From Paragonimus westermani (Eukaryota; Platyhelminthes; Trematoda; Plagiorchiida; Troglotrematidae), in the NCBI GenBank assembly GCA_008508345.1, contig QNGE01003223.1, positions 12,145 through 76,144 of the forward strand: a stretch of DNA of 64,000 nucleotides, in the 5' to 3' direction. The position numbers and the translations under genes are program-made. This document shows positions 21,976-33,230 of the stretch, piece by piece; position 1 is the stretch's first letter; each line of letters starts with the position of its first letter. The notes below the pieces were generated by a model, which saw only the letters and a list, made by a program, of their open reading frames with translations, made no database searches and was not told where the DNA came from.

Positions 21976-22099
21976 GAGAATTATCAGGGAATTGCAACGG
22001 TTGTACGCAGACTGCTGCCCAGTTGGTCTAGAAGACAATGGCTACACGACTGGCATAGAATCCGAACTGGAAAAGGGCTCGGAAGACTTATCGTGGCCT
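21976..22099 (+). CDS. Candidate host exon, unknown protein
   Basis: A strong 3' splice-like site (long T-rich tract then TTTTTTCAG) ends at 21975. The frame after it reads IIRELQRLYADCC, then GLEDNGYTTGIESELEKGSE, then DLSWP. This composition is soluble and protein-like, with an amphipathic start and an acidic end. A possible donor GTGATT begins at 22100, although it is not a strong one. The frame stays open to 22198, so the exon could be longer or terminal. No domain was recognised. Position and strand do not fit any nearby element. Exon status is inferred from the acceptor and the composition only. Confidence 0.4.
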
Positions 22100-22199
22100 G
22101 TGATTTATGATCACTTTTCTCTTCATACATCCTATTGGCTTCAGTCGGTTGCTTGTGGCCGCGTCATCGACACGCATGAAGCATGGATTACGACGTAGT

Positions 22200-22999
22200 T
22201 GCGTAATCTTCAATCATTTGATGAGGTTAATCCGGTGACCTGTGGTTGATGCCAGACAGGCAGTCAAAACTGGAAGGTAACAACCACTTGAGACGAATGA
22301 GTTAAGGTCGGAACCGTTTCTACTAAATCTTTCATCTCGGTGGTGAACTGACGTAACTTCCCTGAAGTTAGTCACAAACTGATAAACACATTTCGAACAG
22401 AAAACCTTGCGTCGTTTTCCTTAATCAACGATAGGGTGCACTCTGCAGATGCCTACAAATTTAGTCCATCCGTAACTTCGGTTAGTAAATGAGACCATAG
22501 GTTTTGTAATTCAAGAATTATTATCAAACTCGAATGTCCTCCATTCTAACTGCGGAGGTTTTTGATATTTAGTCTCCACAATTGACTGTGCCGGTTGATG
22601 TGTTGTAGCGGGTGTCCATCTCACACAAACCTAGTCATGCGTAGCCGAAGTCACATGGCTAACTTGTCCAGTGAACGGTTATATGTAGCACATGTGAACA
22701 GGGTGTTGGCTAACGCTTGCCTGTTTTCGATACTTTTCATGTTGAACTAGTGAAAATCCTGGACGGTCTGGCTGACTTTGTATCGGCCATAAAGATTTTG
22801 GGATCTTATTCAGAATGGAACCAAGACTTCTACTAGTAACTTTCAAGTTCATGGCAACACTGCTAACTTGAAACGTTTACAGCACTTGCTGAAAAGAGAA
22901 CCGGAGGTGTGTTTTACATTCATTTAAAAATTCCAGAAGTTGTTTTTGAGTATGGGAAAAGTTTATTAGAGTTCTTCATATTTATAGAACAAACGTCAC
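22200..22999. other. No supported gene
   Basis: Nothing recognisable was found between the candidate exons. Confidence 0.45.
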
Positions 23000-23159
23000 C
23001 TGCTTCATTGCTTGTTCACTGACAATATCTCTGGGCAGTTCGGTTTTATGTGCCAAACTGAGCAGTTCTAAAATTCTATCAATCGGATGGGGTTTACAAA
23101 TCATGGACAGACGCACCACACTGTCGTTTAACTGTTTAGTCAACACTGTGGGTTTCGAT
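23000..23159 (-). CDS. Candidate host exon 2 of a minus-strand gene
   Basis: On the minus strand an acceptor TTCGTCTCCAG precedes a frame reading KPTVLTKQLNDSVVRLSMIC, then KPHPIDRILELLSLAHKTEL and PRDIVSEQAMKQ, ending at a donor CAG|GTGACG. The peptide is mostly helical with no stops and looks like an ordinary intracellular protein. It joins in phase to the candidate exon at 23546-23808: two bases are left over there and one base completes the codon here. If the donor is not used, the frame ends at a stop at 22982. The family was not recognised. Confidence 0.45.
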
Positions 23160-23545
23160 CTGGAGACGAACAAGTTTGGCACCAAATCAGTAGCTTCACA
23201 TTAAGTTTGATAGAAATATCATCACATTCAAACTTTCAGTCGCACATAGGGTCAGGTGGTCGAAACGGACAAATCAATTGAGTTAAGGCTATCATGGTAG
23301 AATTAATCCAATAAAAGCCAATCTATTCCGGTCAATGACATCACTTATGACAACAGATTAGTAGTATGTAGTAGTAGTATCAGCAAAAGATTGAGAACTA
23401 GACAAAAAATAGGTTCTGAAGCTGAGGCTTCTGAGATAGCAGTTTGTTTTGGGTTTTGTTGTTTTCCTTTGTTACCCCCCTCATAAGTGACGTCTGTTTG
23501 TTAAATCCCTCATATCTCGACTTCTATCTTGTGTTTCTTTGAAAC

Positions 23546-23808
23546 CTGCAAACGTAGTAACGGTGTACCAGGGGTTTATGTGAGCTTATATCGAGGTTTG
23601 GTGTGAAGATGGATTCTACTACAGGTGGAGATTTACTCACAGAATGGAAAGATATGCTCACTTCTGGAGTCACGGATGCTTTTTCAAATAACCATGAGGC
23701 CACGTGTGTCGTGTTTGAAGGTTTCTTTGTTGAGAGTTTTCTCGTACTGCCGGACACTGCATCAACGTCATGAGAAGTATAAGTGTTCGTCGAGTTAGTC
23801 ATATCGGG
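23546..23808 (-). CDS. Candidate host exon 1 of a minus-strand gene, Ser/Thr-rich
   Basis: On the minus strand a pyrimidine-rich acceptor ending TTCAAAG precedes an 87-codon open frame beginning PDMTNSTNTYTSHDVDAVSG. It continues with KPSNTTHVASWLFEKASVTP and SFHSVSKSPPVVES. The Ser/Thr/Pro-rich composition suggests a disordered linker. A possible donor CAG|GTTTCA lies at the 3' end, leaving two bases, which fits the phase of the exon at 23000-23159 across an intron of 386 bases. The protein is unknown. Confidence 0.4.
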
Positions 23809-24233
23809 CTTTGAACAATAAACCGGAAAAATCCATAATCATAATAAAGTCTCGGTAAACTGGTAAATTTGAACTGTTCTGGTCTGGATCCGGAGATAGA
23901 ATTTTCTGCTTAGTAGGGTTCACGGAATCGTTACTGGTCACGTGAACCAGTGGAAACAGAGAGTATTTTTACAGCCGTAACATTATTAAATCCACAAGCC
24001 CTTTGCAACATTTCCCAAAACAGTAAGTGTTGCGGAAAGGGAGATTTTGTTTGTTCACTGTGGCTCCGAGTAACACGTTGGTTTGTCGTGAAAATGTTGT
24101 ACTAAGCCATTTGTTAGCCATTTGTTAATCGTTTGTTTGAATGGTAGGGCATTCGAATGAAAAAAAGATAACTTTATGGTATCAATAAAAGAAATTCAGT
24201 GGAAGGCGAGCAATAAAATATAAAAAATATTAC

Positions 24234-24343
24234 GGAAATTTTTAACAGATGAAAATACTGTATGTAACGCAAAACGACAGATATTCTCATCTTCCAACTG
24301 CAACTCTTCATTGTCAGAATTAATCATGCTGTCATAACGAGAG
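24234..24343 (-). CDS. Possible small acidic exon
   Basis: On the minus strand an acceptor-like ACACCAAG precedes SRYDSMINSDNEELQLEDEN and ICRFALHTVF, with a possible donor GTAATA at the end. The acidic, stop-free composition is protein-like. Its phase does not join directly to the candidate exon at 23546-23808, so another exon or another reading would be needed. Confidence 0.25.
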
Positions 24344-27300
24344 CTTGGTGTGGTTGGAATGGTTGACAAACAATAAGAAGTGTTTACAATGATCTGTACA
24401 AATATAAGAGCCATAATTTGACATTCTCGTAGACTTTCAGCTTGCTCCCTTCAGAAAAGCATTGAATTTGAGTTTTGCGCTTTTTACAACATACAGATGG
24501 TATATATCTTTGCTACTTTCTACGTTCTTCTGAGACGGCAATATTAACCACAGTGTCAATGATCCTATAGATGAGCGTATACGAAAACCTAGATACATTC
24601 TACTGTGGAGAATACTAAGAATATTTGATCTTATCGTGATGCACCGTTGCAAATTTACTGTTAGCTTCAGTTGGCAACATCACGATTAAGAATTTTCATT
24701 AGTTTGAACTCAAAAATAATTGAATTAGCTAACTAATACTTCAATTACTAGTAAGTAATGTGAATCAGCCAAAAAGTCCATTCGAATGCAAAAACTGTGG
24801 TCACTTATATGTTCAATTCAACCAAGTCCCTCACTGTGAATCAGCATTTAAAAGGATATCTCGTTTCTAGAAATAGCCTTCATAGCTTTAAGGCCGTTTG
24901 ATGACCTGGGGGAATGATGGTGCATCAGTAACATTCACATTGCAGTTGTGCGAGGTATTATTGATGTAATGCATACAGTGGGGAAATGCGTATCAATCCA
25001 GAACTGTTGAATCACCCATGTGTTCAGGTTCGGTGCTGAAACGATGTGGTTCGTCACTCCATTTTGAAACGGTTGTGCACAACCTTTGCATGACATTCAC
25101 AAGTGTGAAATATGTCTAGTCTGTTCTCCAGATAGTCAACTTGGGTAAGATAATGACGTTTGTTTCACTAGCTCGAGTCACTGGTTCCTCGAGTAGTTTT
25201 CATTTGAAGACTTCATTTATGTTCTATCAATTAACAGAATACGGTTGGTTCATTAAAGAGGCTTCATACGGAAAATTGCTAACAAATGGACAATAAATTT
25301 TACATACCAATTTGCACGGAAGTGTGGGTGAGAAAGTTTTCATAAGCATTTCATGAAAGACACATAAAAACAGAAACAGGAGGTGAATTAGATGGATTAC
25401 AAGAGCACATTGTAGAGTTCAAATTTCAGTGAGATTTCTCCCGATCTCTACCGGTCCATTACTGCAAGTTAGGGTCACAAGTCATATTTTTTAGCCAGTC
25501 ACAATGTTCCACGTATGGTCAATGGAAAGTTGAAAGTCAGGAGAAATTAAAACTTTGTTGAACACAACAACTAAATAGGACGAATATGGATCTGGTCTCA
25601 AGAAGCTTCTGGTTCAATTACCCAAGTTACGACTTGATCACAAACTGGTTCGAAAAGAATATGTGATACGTGTATTTCTACAGAGGTGACCATCGGAATT
25701 TCAACAATATCTGTAAATAGTTATTTGCATGATAGTGTATATTCGTAAGCGAAGTGAGTTGGCAATTTGGAAATCGCATCCTGAAATTCTTTTAATAGAT
25801 CGGTATTGTAAAGAACATCACAAAACCAGAAAATCAGTTAATCGTGGCGAACTTTATTATACACTTCATTCAATTCACGATACTATCATGTCCTTGTCAC
25901 TTGCTTGGACTAGTGAATAAAAAAACCAGAACAACAATGGTTTGAGATGCACTAAACGATATCAGTTTATCAGAAAAATCTGCATTATTTTTATCAAGGA
26001 ACAGTGTTGGGAAACAAGCGTTTTTGTGTTTTGATTGACCAGTTTGTTGCTACGTTCCACGACCTGGCATCGAACAGCTCAGTGATTTGAACTTTATGTG
26101 CATGGACAAAGCAAGTGGTCACCATTTTTTATTGGTTGACTCCAGCCGGTCACATTTCTGTCTGCAGCAGCATGTGTGTGTAGTTTGATCGGCTGAACTT
26201 CCTCCACTGAGGAAACCGTTCCAGGTCACTCTCATTACGCACTGCCATTTCGCGTTGTGCATAGTTCACGGAAGAAGAACCGTAAAACATACTCTATTAT
26301 GGTATCATTCTGAGAAGGTGTGCGCCCAACTCTGTATATGATTAACTGTCTGAACAAGATGTCAGATACTTATCTCGATCTGAAAGTCAACTATTCCCGT
26401 TGTCTTATCCCAACTTATAGATCATAGTGATTTTAATAGTCAGCTCCAGTGGTTTGCTTCTTCATTCACGTGATCCAATTGGGGTATGGAAATGAGATGG
26501 AATCATGTATAGCAGTACTCATCGACTACAGTTGCACAATTTGGTCAATTGACCACGCATATATTATCTACGTATAAACACACCAACGTGGTTTTATTGC
26601 TGTCATTCATTCACACACCTGAATAGAGTTCTGCGATTACCATTATGGGTTATGGACACAAACGTCTCACGGGACGAGCTCTACACTTACAGTGTGGTGT
26701 CTAATCAGTGGAGAAGTTTCATGCTGAAACATCAGTCATCTAACCGAATGTGTGTGTAGAGGGCTGATCCAGTGATCATTGTGACGGAGGATACCAATTG
26801 AGAGCATTCCATTTGTGCTTCGTTTAGTTATCAAAGATCATAGTGAGCCTGACCCATCTGTGGCCAGTCACACCAAGCCAAAACATAGCGTGTAGATGAT
26901 GTGTTCATGCATATCCGACAAGCCATATGTTTGAGGTTTTCTCCCAGTTTTCTTATCGCTTTGGCTATCTTAACGTGGTGCACTGAATAAGTTTAAACGT
27001 AATGAATGTGTGAGTGATACCTAAGATGAACTAAGCGGAGTTTGTTTAGCATGATTCACGGACGTGAATATTAGCAAATCACATGTAACCTGTGGTATAC
27101 CACGTGCGGTTTATTTTAGCGAAGATAAATACATGCGGATTTGATCAAAGTAATTACTGCGGTTTGACTTGTATTGTAAAGGTGCTTATACTAATGAACA
27201 CAAAACTCATTATGTGTCAGCGAAAGCATTCCGCTGAAGAAATCTATTTATTTTAACGAAGTCCGTCGTACAAGCAGGATACTGCAAATCACTAAGTTCT

Positions 27301-30049
27301 TCATGAGTTACTTTGCGAATTACCACAACGTGATTGGATCGTAACAGGTAGACCCATTAGTGCTAAGTCAGTCATCGCTAAACATAGGCAACAGAATGAT
27401 TACATGATGGATGTCTCCGATGTACTCTCTGTTACTGGCCAAGTAAAACACCAGATACCGCCAACTTTTTTGAAAGCAATTGCAATGCAGCATTACAACG
27501 TGATACTGTGTGTATCAGTTGTGATCACTGTTGCGTTATGATGATAACTTGAATGAACACCATGTAAAACAATCTCTCTCTGTTATCTGTTTTATCACTA
27601 CCCGCCGAATATGGAAACTTTTAGTCGAACAGTGTTTGGAGCACGATGACCAATCTGCAATCGCGACGTTTAATCCAAGCTAACCGTACGCGTCTGATCG
27701 CCATTTTATACCACTGTATTAGATATGTTCGAGGTGACATTATCCAACTTGCCTGTGACCGAATCTTGTAGAGGTGTGGTAATTTCAGGTTATGTAACTG
27801 TGACCTGGAATGTATCACACATGGAAGCATTGCATAACATTTCTTCTGAAGTACCGAACACAGTACGTAAGATTGTTCGTGGACCCATATCCATTTTTGA
27901 GAAAGCTGCAAATATTTCCAACTTACATATGAATCGAGCTCAACAGGACATAATTAAGAGAAACGCTAAATTCGAATGAATGTTAACGTTTTGGGAAGTA
28001 AACGATGGCCTCACTGATCTTATGAAGACAAAATGCACACCGGAACAATAGGTCTACAGAATATCATGTGCTGTTTTGCTGGTCTAAACAGATTTTGACG
28101 GTAGAGTAAGTAGAAGACACTATGGTGCACAAAGTTGTACCTCTCAGTTTGCACGACTTTTCGTGGTCATTTAATGAAAGTTGAACATAGGAATAGTTAG
28201 AAAGCCCAGATACCATATATTAGAGACCCAGTCAGATGGTCCAAAAACTCCATCTTATTTGACATATTAAGGACTACACAGAAAAAATTGATGTTTAATT
28301 TCACTTTGTATATGAAGAAACTGAAGGAACCTTACGTAGGAAAAACTGTTAAATATTGTCTCACAAAATAATTGGGAGAATTTGCCACATACAACCAATC
28401 AGTCACGAAGCATGACTTGTTAAAAGGCTTCAATATAGATATTTGGATAAGAAACTTAGGTACATTCCTCAGAGTCTACTGAGTTTGAGGCAGTTGCACA
28501 GGGTCAACCTAAAACTGACTTTGTGAAGGTGCATACTGCTGTGTAATATTTTGCGCCATCTAACTAAGAATCAGACTCATGGAACTAGGTTTAGATAATC
28601 AACTGATGCTTTCCTATGGTTGTCTACTCTGTAGGTCACTCAGACTTTCGTGAAGCTTTTGAGAACACAAAAACTTCCTTGTTATAGTCATTTTCCAACA
28701 CATCAGGTTCCAAAACCTCAGTGATTGAAGTCATTAAAAATTCTCAGATGTCATAGGAACAGCCATGTGTCGAACGAGGTCATGTTCCATTGTTCAACAG
28801 CGCGTTAACTCGACAACTCTATCCAAGTTGTGACACCGTGAGAAATGCTCACTTTGCAAGATCGGATGTCTTGTGGAACTGGGCAGCGGAGGTGGACTTG
28901 TTTAAGATACAAGGAAAGACGGTTTCACAACCCTAATGCAAAGTTATGTGGCGCGCAGGGGTAAGTTAAGTTGGCGAATTCCGAACACAACACCCAAATG
29001 CTTTCAGCCGAATAAGTGGCAAACAATGAAATGAACGCAGTATGCTAGTCAATTTCAGCAAGTAACTCAAAATCAGCCAGGTACGCTTAAATGAAGGGTT
29101 TTGACTGGATTGTTTACTCCACTACTGGACCAAGTTGGAGCATACTCAAGAACCGTTTTACAAAAGCACTCGAAGTAATTAGGGATGCACTAATTCCATC
29201 TTACGGACTGTAACTTAAAGTTAACATGGAAAAACCCGAAGAAGAGGACATTACCAACAGTTTCTTTCACATCGCCACCAGACAGTACGGGCTAATCTAC
29301 TCGATTGCTAAGTCTCTGTGAACTATCACCTACAGGACAAATCTTGCAAGCACTACTAGTGTTGGTCAATCAGCATCAGTCATTCATACCAAATTAAATA
29401 GTTTTTGCTTGTCACAACCTTGAGAATGCTCCAAGTGTTGATCTTGACTCTCGTCCCGCCTAGATTTCTGCCAGTCACAAATCAGTATATATGTGATCTT
29501 AAATTGTAATAGATTCTGTCTCATATTTTTGTAATTCGTTGATGTGGTGTATTTTAGGCCTGGTGATCAACATGTTTACTGAACAGCCCTCATTACTCAG
29601 TTATCGATACTAATGCTTGTAACTGGTAATGAATTGCGCTGACAGGTTCACAGTCTGTTGGGGGGTCACTGATCTTGAGTGTGAACGCTGTAAGCTGTAC
29701 AGCCTGACCATTAACCGCCTCAAATTACAAGTCTTCGCCTATGAACTCCAGTCATCTCGGAATGCGAACGCATATAAGGCAGAACCAACAAAAACTTATA
29801 CATCACACCCCAAGATTTAAAACGGAATGTCAGAGCTTCGTTAGTATCGATTATGATGCGGCCATGAAAGGACTGTCACTGTCTGACGAACCTTCTAGTG
29901 CTGTGACCACAAAGGATGATTGCTTTGGAAAGTTGTGTAAGCTTTGCACTAATCACAAGCAAAGTTGCACGTTATACAACATTCTTCCTTTTGAGACCCC
30001 TTGTAGCTATTGATGAGTTCTCCTCGATCGGCGCAGTGTTTCATCCCGG
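24344..30049. other. Long stretch without a supported gene
   Basis: Open frames occur at 25729-25920 (+), 27621-27911 (-) overlapping 27725-27979 (+), and 29629-30013 (+). None shows a conserved motif that I can defend. The 25729 frame contains HPEILLIDRYCKE, faintly like a Mutator-type transposase, but nothing around it supports that. Part of the right end may belong to the gypsy element that starts near 30050. Confidence 0.45.
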
Positions 30050-30059
30050 CTAATTGTTA

Positions 30060-31200
30060 CTGTCCTGGTTCCCTGTGCGGGCATGTCTTACCACTGTGCT
30101 AATTCACTGACATCTACCCGTTTCGTCCCACCATCCCTCTTGATCTTGTATACTGGCCCCGTTTGGAAATTACCAGACATGAATTTTTCCACTTAGGCAG
30201 GATGTTTCTTGAGCCTGGACGGCTGGCATTTGTGTTTCAATGATCTCGATATTTTACCCCTTCTTCTGAGTAGAAAATTCTAGCTTTACTAAGCCAGTGG
30301 GCTGCCGATTGCTCTTTGGTCTGTCTGCGATGCATTCAAATCTCTTCTAGTCCCTCCTCTTTTCGCAAAGAACACTCTGACGGGAACACTGCACGGTGGC
30401 CATATTCCAACATCTTGGTCAACCAGAATTCAAGGGGTTCTATTTTACATCAGCTGAAATGGAAACTACTTCGTGCTCGCTTGCCCAGGCGCAAGGTGGG
30501 CCAATAACACCAGTGGTAACCCAAACTCCAAGCCGGTACGTTCAGTAAGTCCGTTCGTCTGCGGGTGATATGGTGTCGTTTGGGTGCACTTTATTCTCAT
30601 ATGTTAACTTCGTGTTTGAAAATCCTAGCTTCCGAAGCCTGGTCCCTGATCCACCAAGAACGTCTTTGGTACGTCGTGGTTCGCTACGATGTGCTTCATC
30701 ACCATGTTTCCTAACATAGATTTATTTTGATTCGGAAAGCCAGTCACTTCGATACAACGGGTAAAATGTTCTGTCATGCCCAGAAAGTACTGGCTACCGC
30801 TAGCGCTCAGAGGAATTGGGTCCGTGAGACCCACCGATCACAGTTCGTCGTGTTGACTGTAAGGTTTGCCGGACTCCTCCACCGTCGCCTTTCAGTAACT
30901 GACACTGTTGGCATGCAAGCACGTAAGCCGTCACATCCTCTTTCATTTTCGGCCAACATGCTCTTTGTTTCAGCAGATCTTACATTCTGGTGCATCAGAT
31001 ATGTGCCACTCCGTGGCAGTTTGCTACCAGTTTCCTCCTCCTCAGTTGTCTCGGGATGACCACGACATGAAAACGACGAACACCACGCTGCCATGTTAAT
31101 ACATCTACACTGATTAACCTAACTCTGCTCCAATGGTGGGTGATTATTTTCAGTTCTCCAACATCGGTATTTGTTGGGATCTTCATGCCCTCTTCCAAAA
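30060..31200 (-). pseudogene. Ty3/gypsy integrase and C-terminal tail
   Basis: The zinc domain starts at PRQLRRRKLVANCHGVAHI (about 31050). The core at 30834-30625 reads GLTDPIPLSASGSQYFLGMT, then EHFTRCIEVTGFPNQNKSML, and ends HDVPKTFLVDQGPGFGS. These correspond to the first and second catalytic Asp regions (usually MDL.GP and SDQG.NF). The third region is clear: TTPYHPQTNGLTERT, with the catalytic Glu. The part after it is shortened and shifted. A late piece SGNFQTGPVYKIKRDGGTKR at about 30160 fits the GPY/F tail. Confidence 0.85.
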
Positions 31201-31419
31201 TATTTCACCTTCCCGAGGACCTTGTTCTGACGTTGTACACACATTAGCGTTTGTGGGTCGTGCTCCATTATTAAGCCGCTGAATCCAAGTCATTTGGGAA
31301 GGTTCGTTGTCTACCTGTGGTTGAGGACGAAAACCAACGCCAAATTTGCTAGAGCCGGACGGACGGTTGATCGTAAGATCATAAACACAATTTTTATCAC
31401 GTTCATTTCCTCTTCGGTT

Positions 31420-31829
31420 CCCCCGCAGTCCTGATACACTCTAGAGGTTTTTGATCCGTTTTCACGTGACATCGTAGACCCAACATGTACGGCCCCCAAG
31501 TTTCCAGCGCTCAGACGATTGCCAAATATTTCTTCTCCGCGGTTGAATACTTTTGCTTTGCTGGGGTCGGAACTCTGCTGGCACATTCGATTGGTCCTTC
31601 ATTTTGCTTGATTACTGTCCCAGTGCCACGGTCAATGGCATCTGCTGTTACGATCGGCATAATTTTTGTATTTGAAACTTCTAGTTATCGCTCGTTTACT
31701 TCTTGCTGCTCCCGTGCGAATGCACTCTGGGCGTCGTCAACCTATTCAAATTACTTGTACCCTCAAAGTGGTTCGTACTAGTATGCTGTAATTAAGAGAA
31801 AGTTTTTCACGAGCAGACTGTATCATCTT
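31420..31829 (-). pseudogene. Ty3/gypsy RNase H
   Basis: After the RT, one minus-strand frame reads IMPIVTADAIDRGTGTVIKQ, then ASRVPTPAKQKYSTAEKKYL and AIV, a stop, ALETWGPYMLGLRCHVKTDQ and KPLEC. This matches the gypsy RNase H (TDAS..G.GAVL.Q......ASR.L...E.NYS..EKE.LA.V.A...W..YL.G..F.V.TDH..L). The first Asp is kept, the Glu of EKE is kept as the first E of AEKK, and the TDH block reads TDQ. Confidence 0.85.
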
Positions 31830-32790
31830 GGTCAGCTCAGAAACTGACTCAACGTGCGTCTAGAATTCGGAGCCACGGACTCTCTAGTTTTTAATATTTT
31901 CTCTGACGAGGGTCTTATTTCACCTTGATCCATTTTATTTCCTGGTAACACCACCATCAGTGACCGTCCGAGGTGTGACTTGTGGGCATTAATCCGGGGT
32001 CCGGAGTTATTATTTCGTTTTAAGACAACATCTAGGTGGGCATCATGTTCCGATTCAGTGTTATTATATATCACAATGGTATCTCCGTATACCGCCGCAC
32101 TATCCAATGGTTTTACCAACTGAACCATCGTACGTCAAACTGTGAACAGTATCTTGCGAAGGCCGGACCGCATTTGCTTGAATTAGTGCTGTTTTTCTCC
32201 CAACATCGGTGTGGTTTCTTCACGATACGTAGGTATGATTTCTAAGTGACACTGTCCCTAGCGTAATTCCAATACTGTGAACAAATTCGCCTGTTGCAAC
32301 TTATCTAAAATATCAGCGACGGACAGCATGAACACAATTGTATTCTGCATTACCTCGTTCAGTCTCACGAAATCCACCATAAATGGTAGTTCCCGTGAAA
32401 CCTGTGCACCAGGAGAGCAAGCGAGTTGTGCGAATTTCCCGCTTCTTTGATGGCATCCTAAGGCAGCTTGTTCTGTATTTGTCTTCTCACTCCCTCTTCA
32501 AAATAACTCGGTATTCTATAATATCCTTGAGTTCGAAACGTTGCGGGTGTTTGTATTTCATATGCAATCCAGTCACAGAATCCGCACGGATCATCGTCGG
32601 TCGTGAATAACTCGGCGTATTTCTCGACCGTGGACGGGAGCAAAGCGGTTTTACAAGACGGAATTTTAGCCGTGCGCACTTGGTTGACGCCGTCTTGTAG
32701 CTGTCCTATGAGTGTCAGTGAACTATACCTGGCTGACAACTTTTTGAGCTTCAGGTCAATCACAGCACCTCTTGCAGCAACGATTCCCAA
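31830..32790 (-). pseudogene. Ty3/gypsy reverse transcriptase
   Basis: The frame 32458-32790 ends with EKYAELFTTDDDPCGFCDW, then IAYEIQTPATFRTQGYYRIP and EEGVRRQIQ. This is the entry to gypsy RT (Y.DLF......G....H.I.T....P....YR.P......V..QI). It then continues in another frame with FMVDFVRLNEVMQNTIVFML, the first fingers motif (usually FCVDYR.LN..T..D..PLP), and DILDKLQQANLFTVLELR. The catalytic motif appears as AAVYGDTIVIYNNTESEHDA, where YLDDI is usual, so the second Asp is Thr. The thumb reads LRINAHKSHLGRS and SVAPNSRRTLSQFL. Confidence 0.85.
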
Positions 32791-33230
32791 AGATAGTTTG
32801 CTTGGATTTTGGGGGACACAGTGAAATGGTACTTCACGATGTGACTAAAAATATGCACATTGCATTCCTTCACTTCATCAACCAGCTGGTTGTGACCCAA
32901 ACAGTTATGATAGACATTGATGTCGAATACATATTTTCTTTCATCCACGAGCAATATTCGCAATAGCCGTCCGCGTATCGACCAAGCACCGTTCTATCTC
33001 TCCATCAACTTCAACCTTTCAACCCATGATACCGTTCTCAGTTGAGCTATATCCGCTGCCAGGTGCTTTATTGCCGTTTGCGTCCCTTCTAGCGTCTTTT
33101 TGTCAGTATTGTCGTCCGGATCCCCCGGAGCCAAGGACATAACTCCCAACTTCTGCGTTATCTTCGGAAAATAATCAAGGTCCATCTCCCGGGTGAAACG
33201 GACGAGGCGTACTTGGTCAGGAACCAAGAA
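32760..33230 (-). pseudogene. Possible gypsy gag/protease-side remnant
   Basis: This precedes the RT on the minus strand. The frame 32994-33227 reads VPDQVRLVRFTREMDLDYFP and later EGTQTAIKHLAADIAQLRTV. The next frame (32760-32963) ends just before the RT linker. Neither shows the protease D(T/S)G motif. The assignment to the element rests on position only. Confidence 0.35.

Larger units (their letters stand above)
30050..33230 (-). mobile_element. Ty3/gypsy LTR retrotransposon, pol region only
   Basis: Reading on the minus strand from 33230 to 30050 gives RT, RNase H, integrase and a C-terminal tail in the order normal for Ty3/gypsy. No LTR pair could be found around it and no gag with a zinc knuckle was seen to the right. 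The frame changes many times and contains stops. It may be 5' truncated, or the flanking parts have decayed beyond recognition. Confidence 0.85.

Noticed and set aside
23350..23372. Run of AGT/GTA repeats as a microsatellite
   Set aside because: It is short and imperfect.
25729..25920. HPEILLIDRYCKE, faintly like a Mutator-type transposase core
   Set aside because: One short motif only; no further catalytic residues, zinc domain or terminal repeats were seen.
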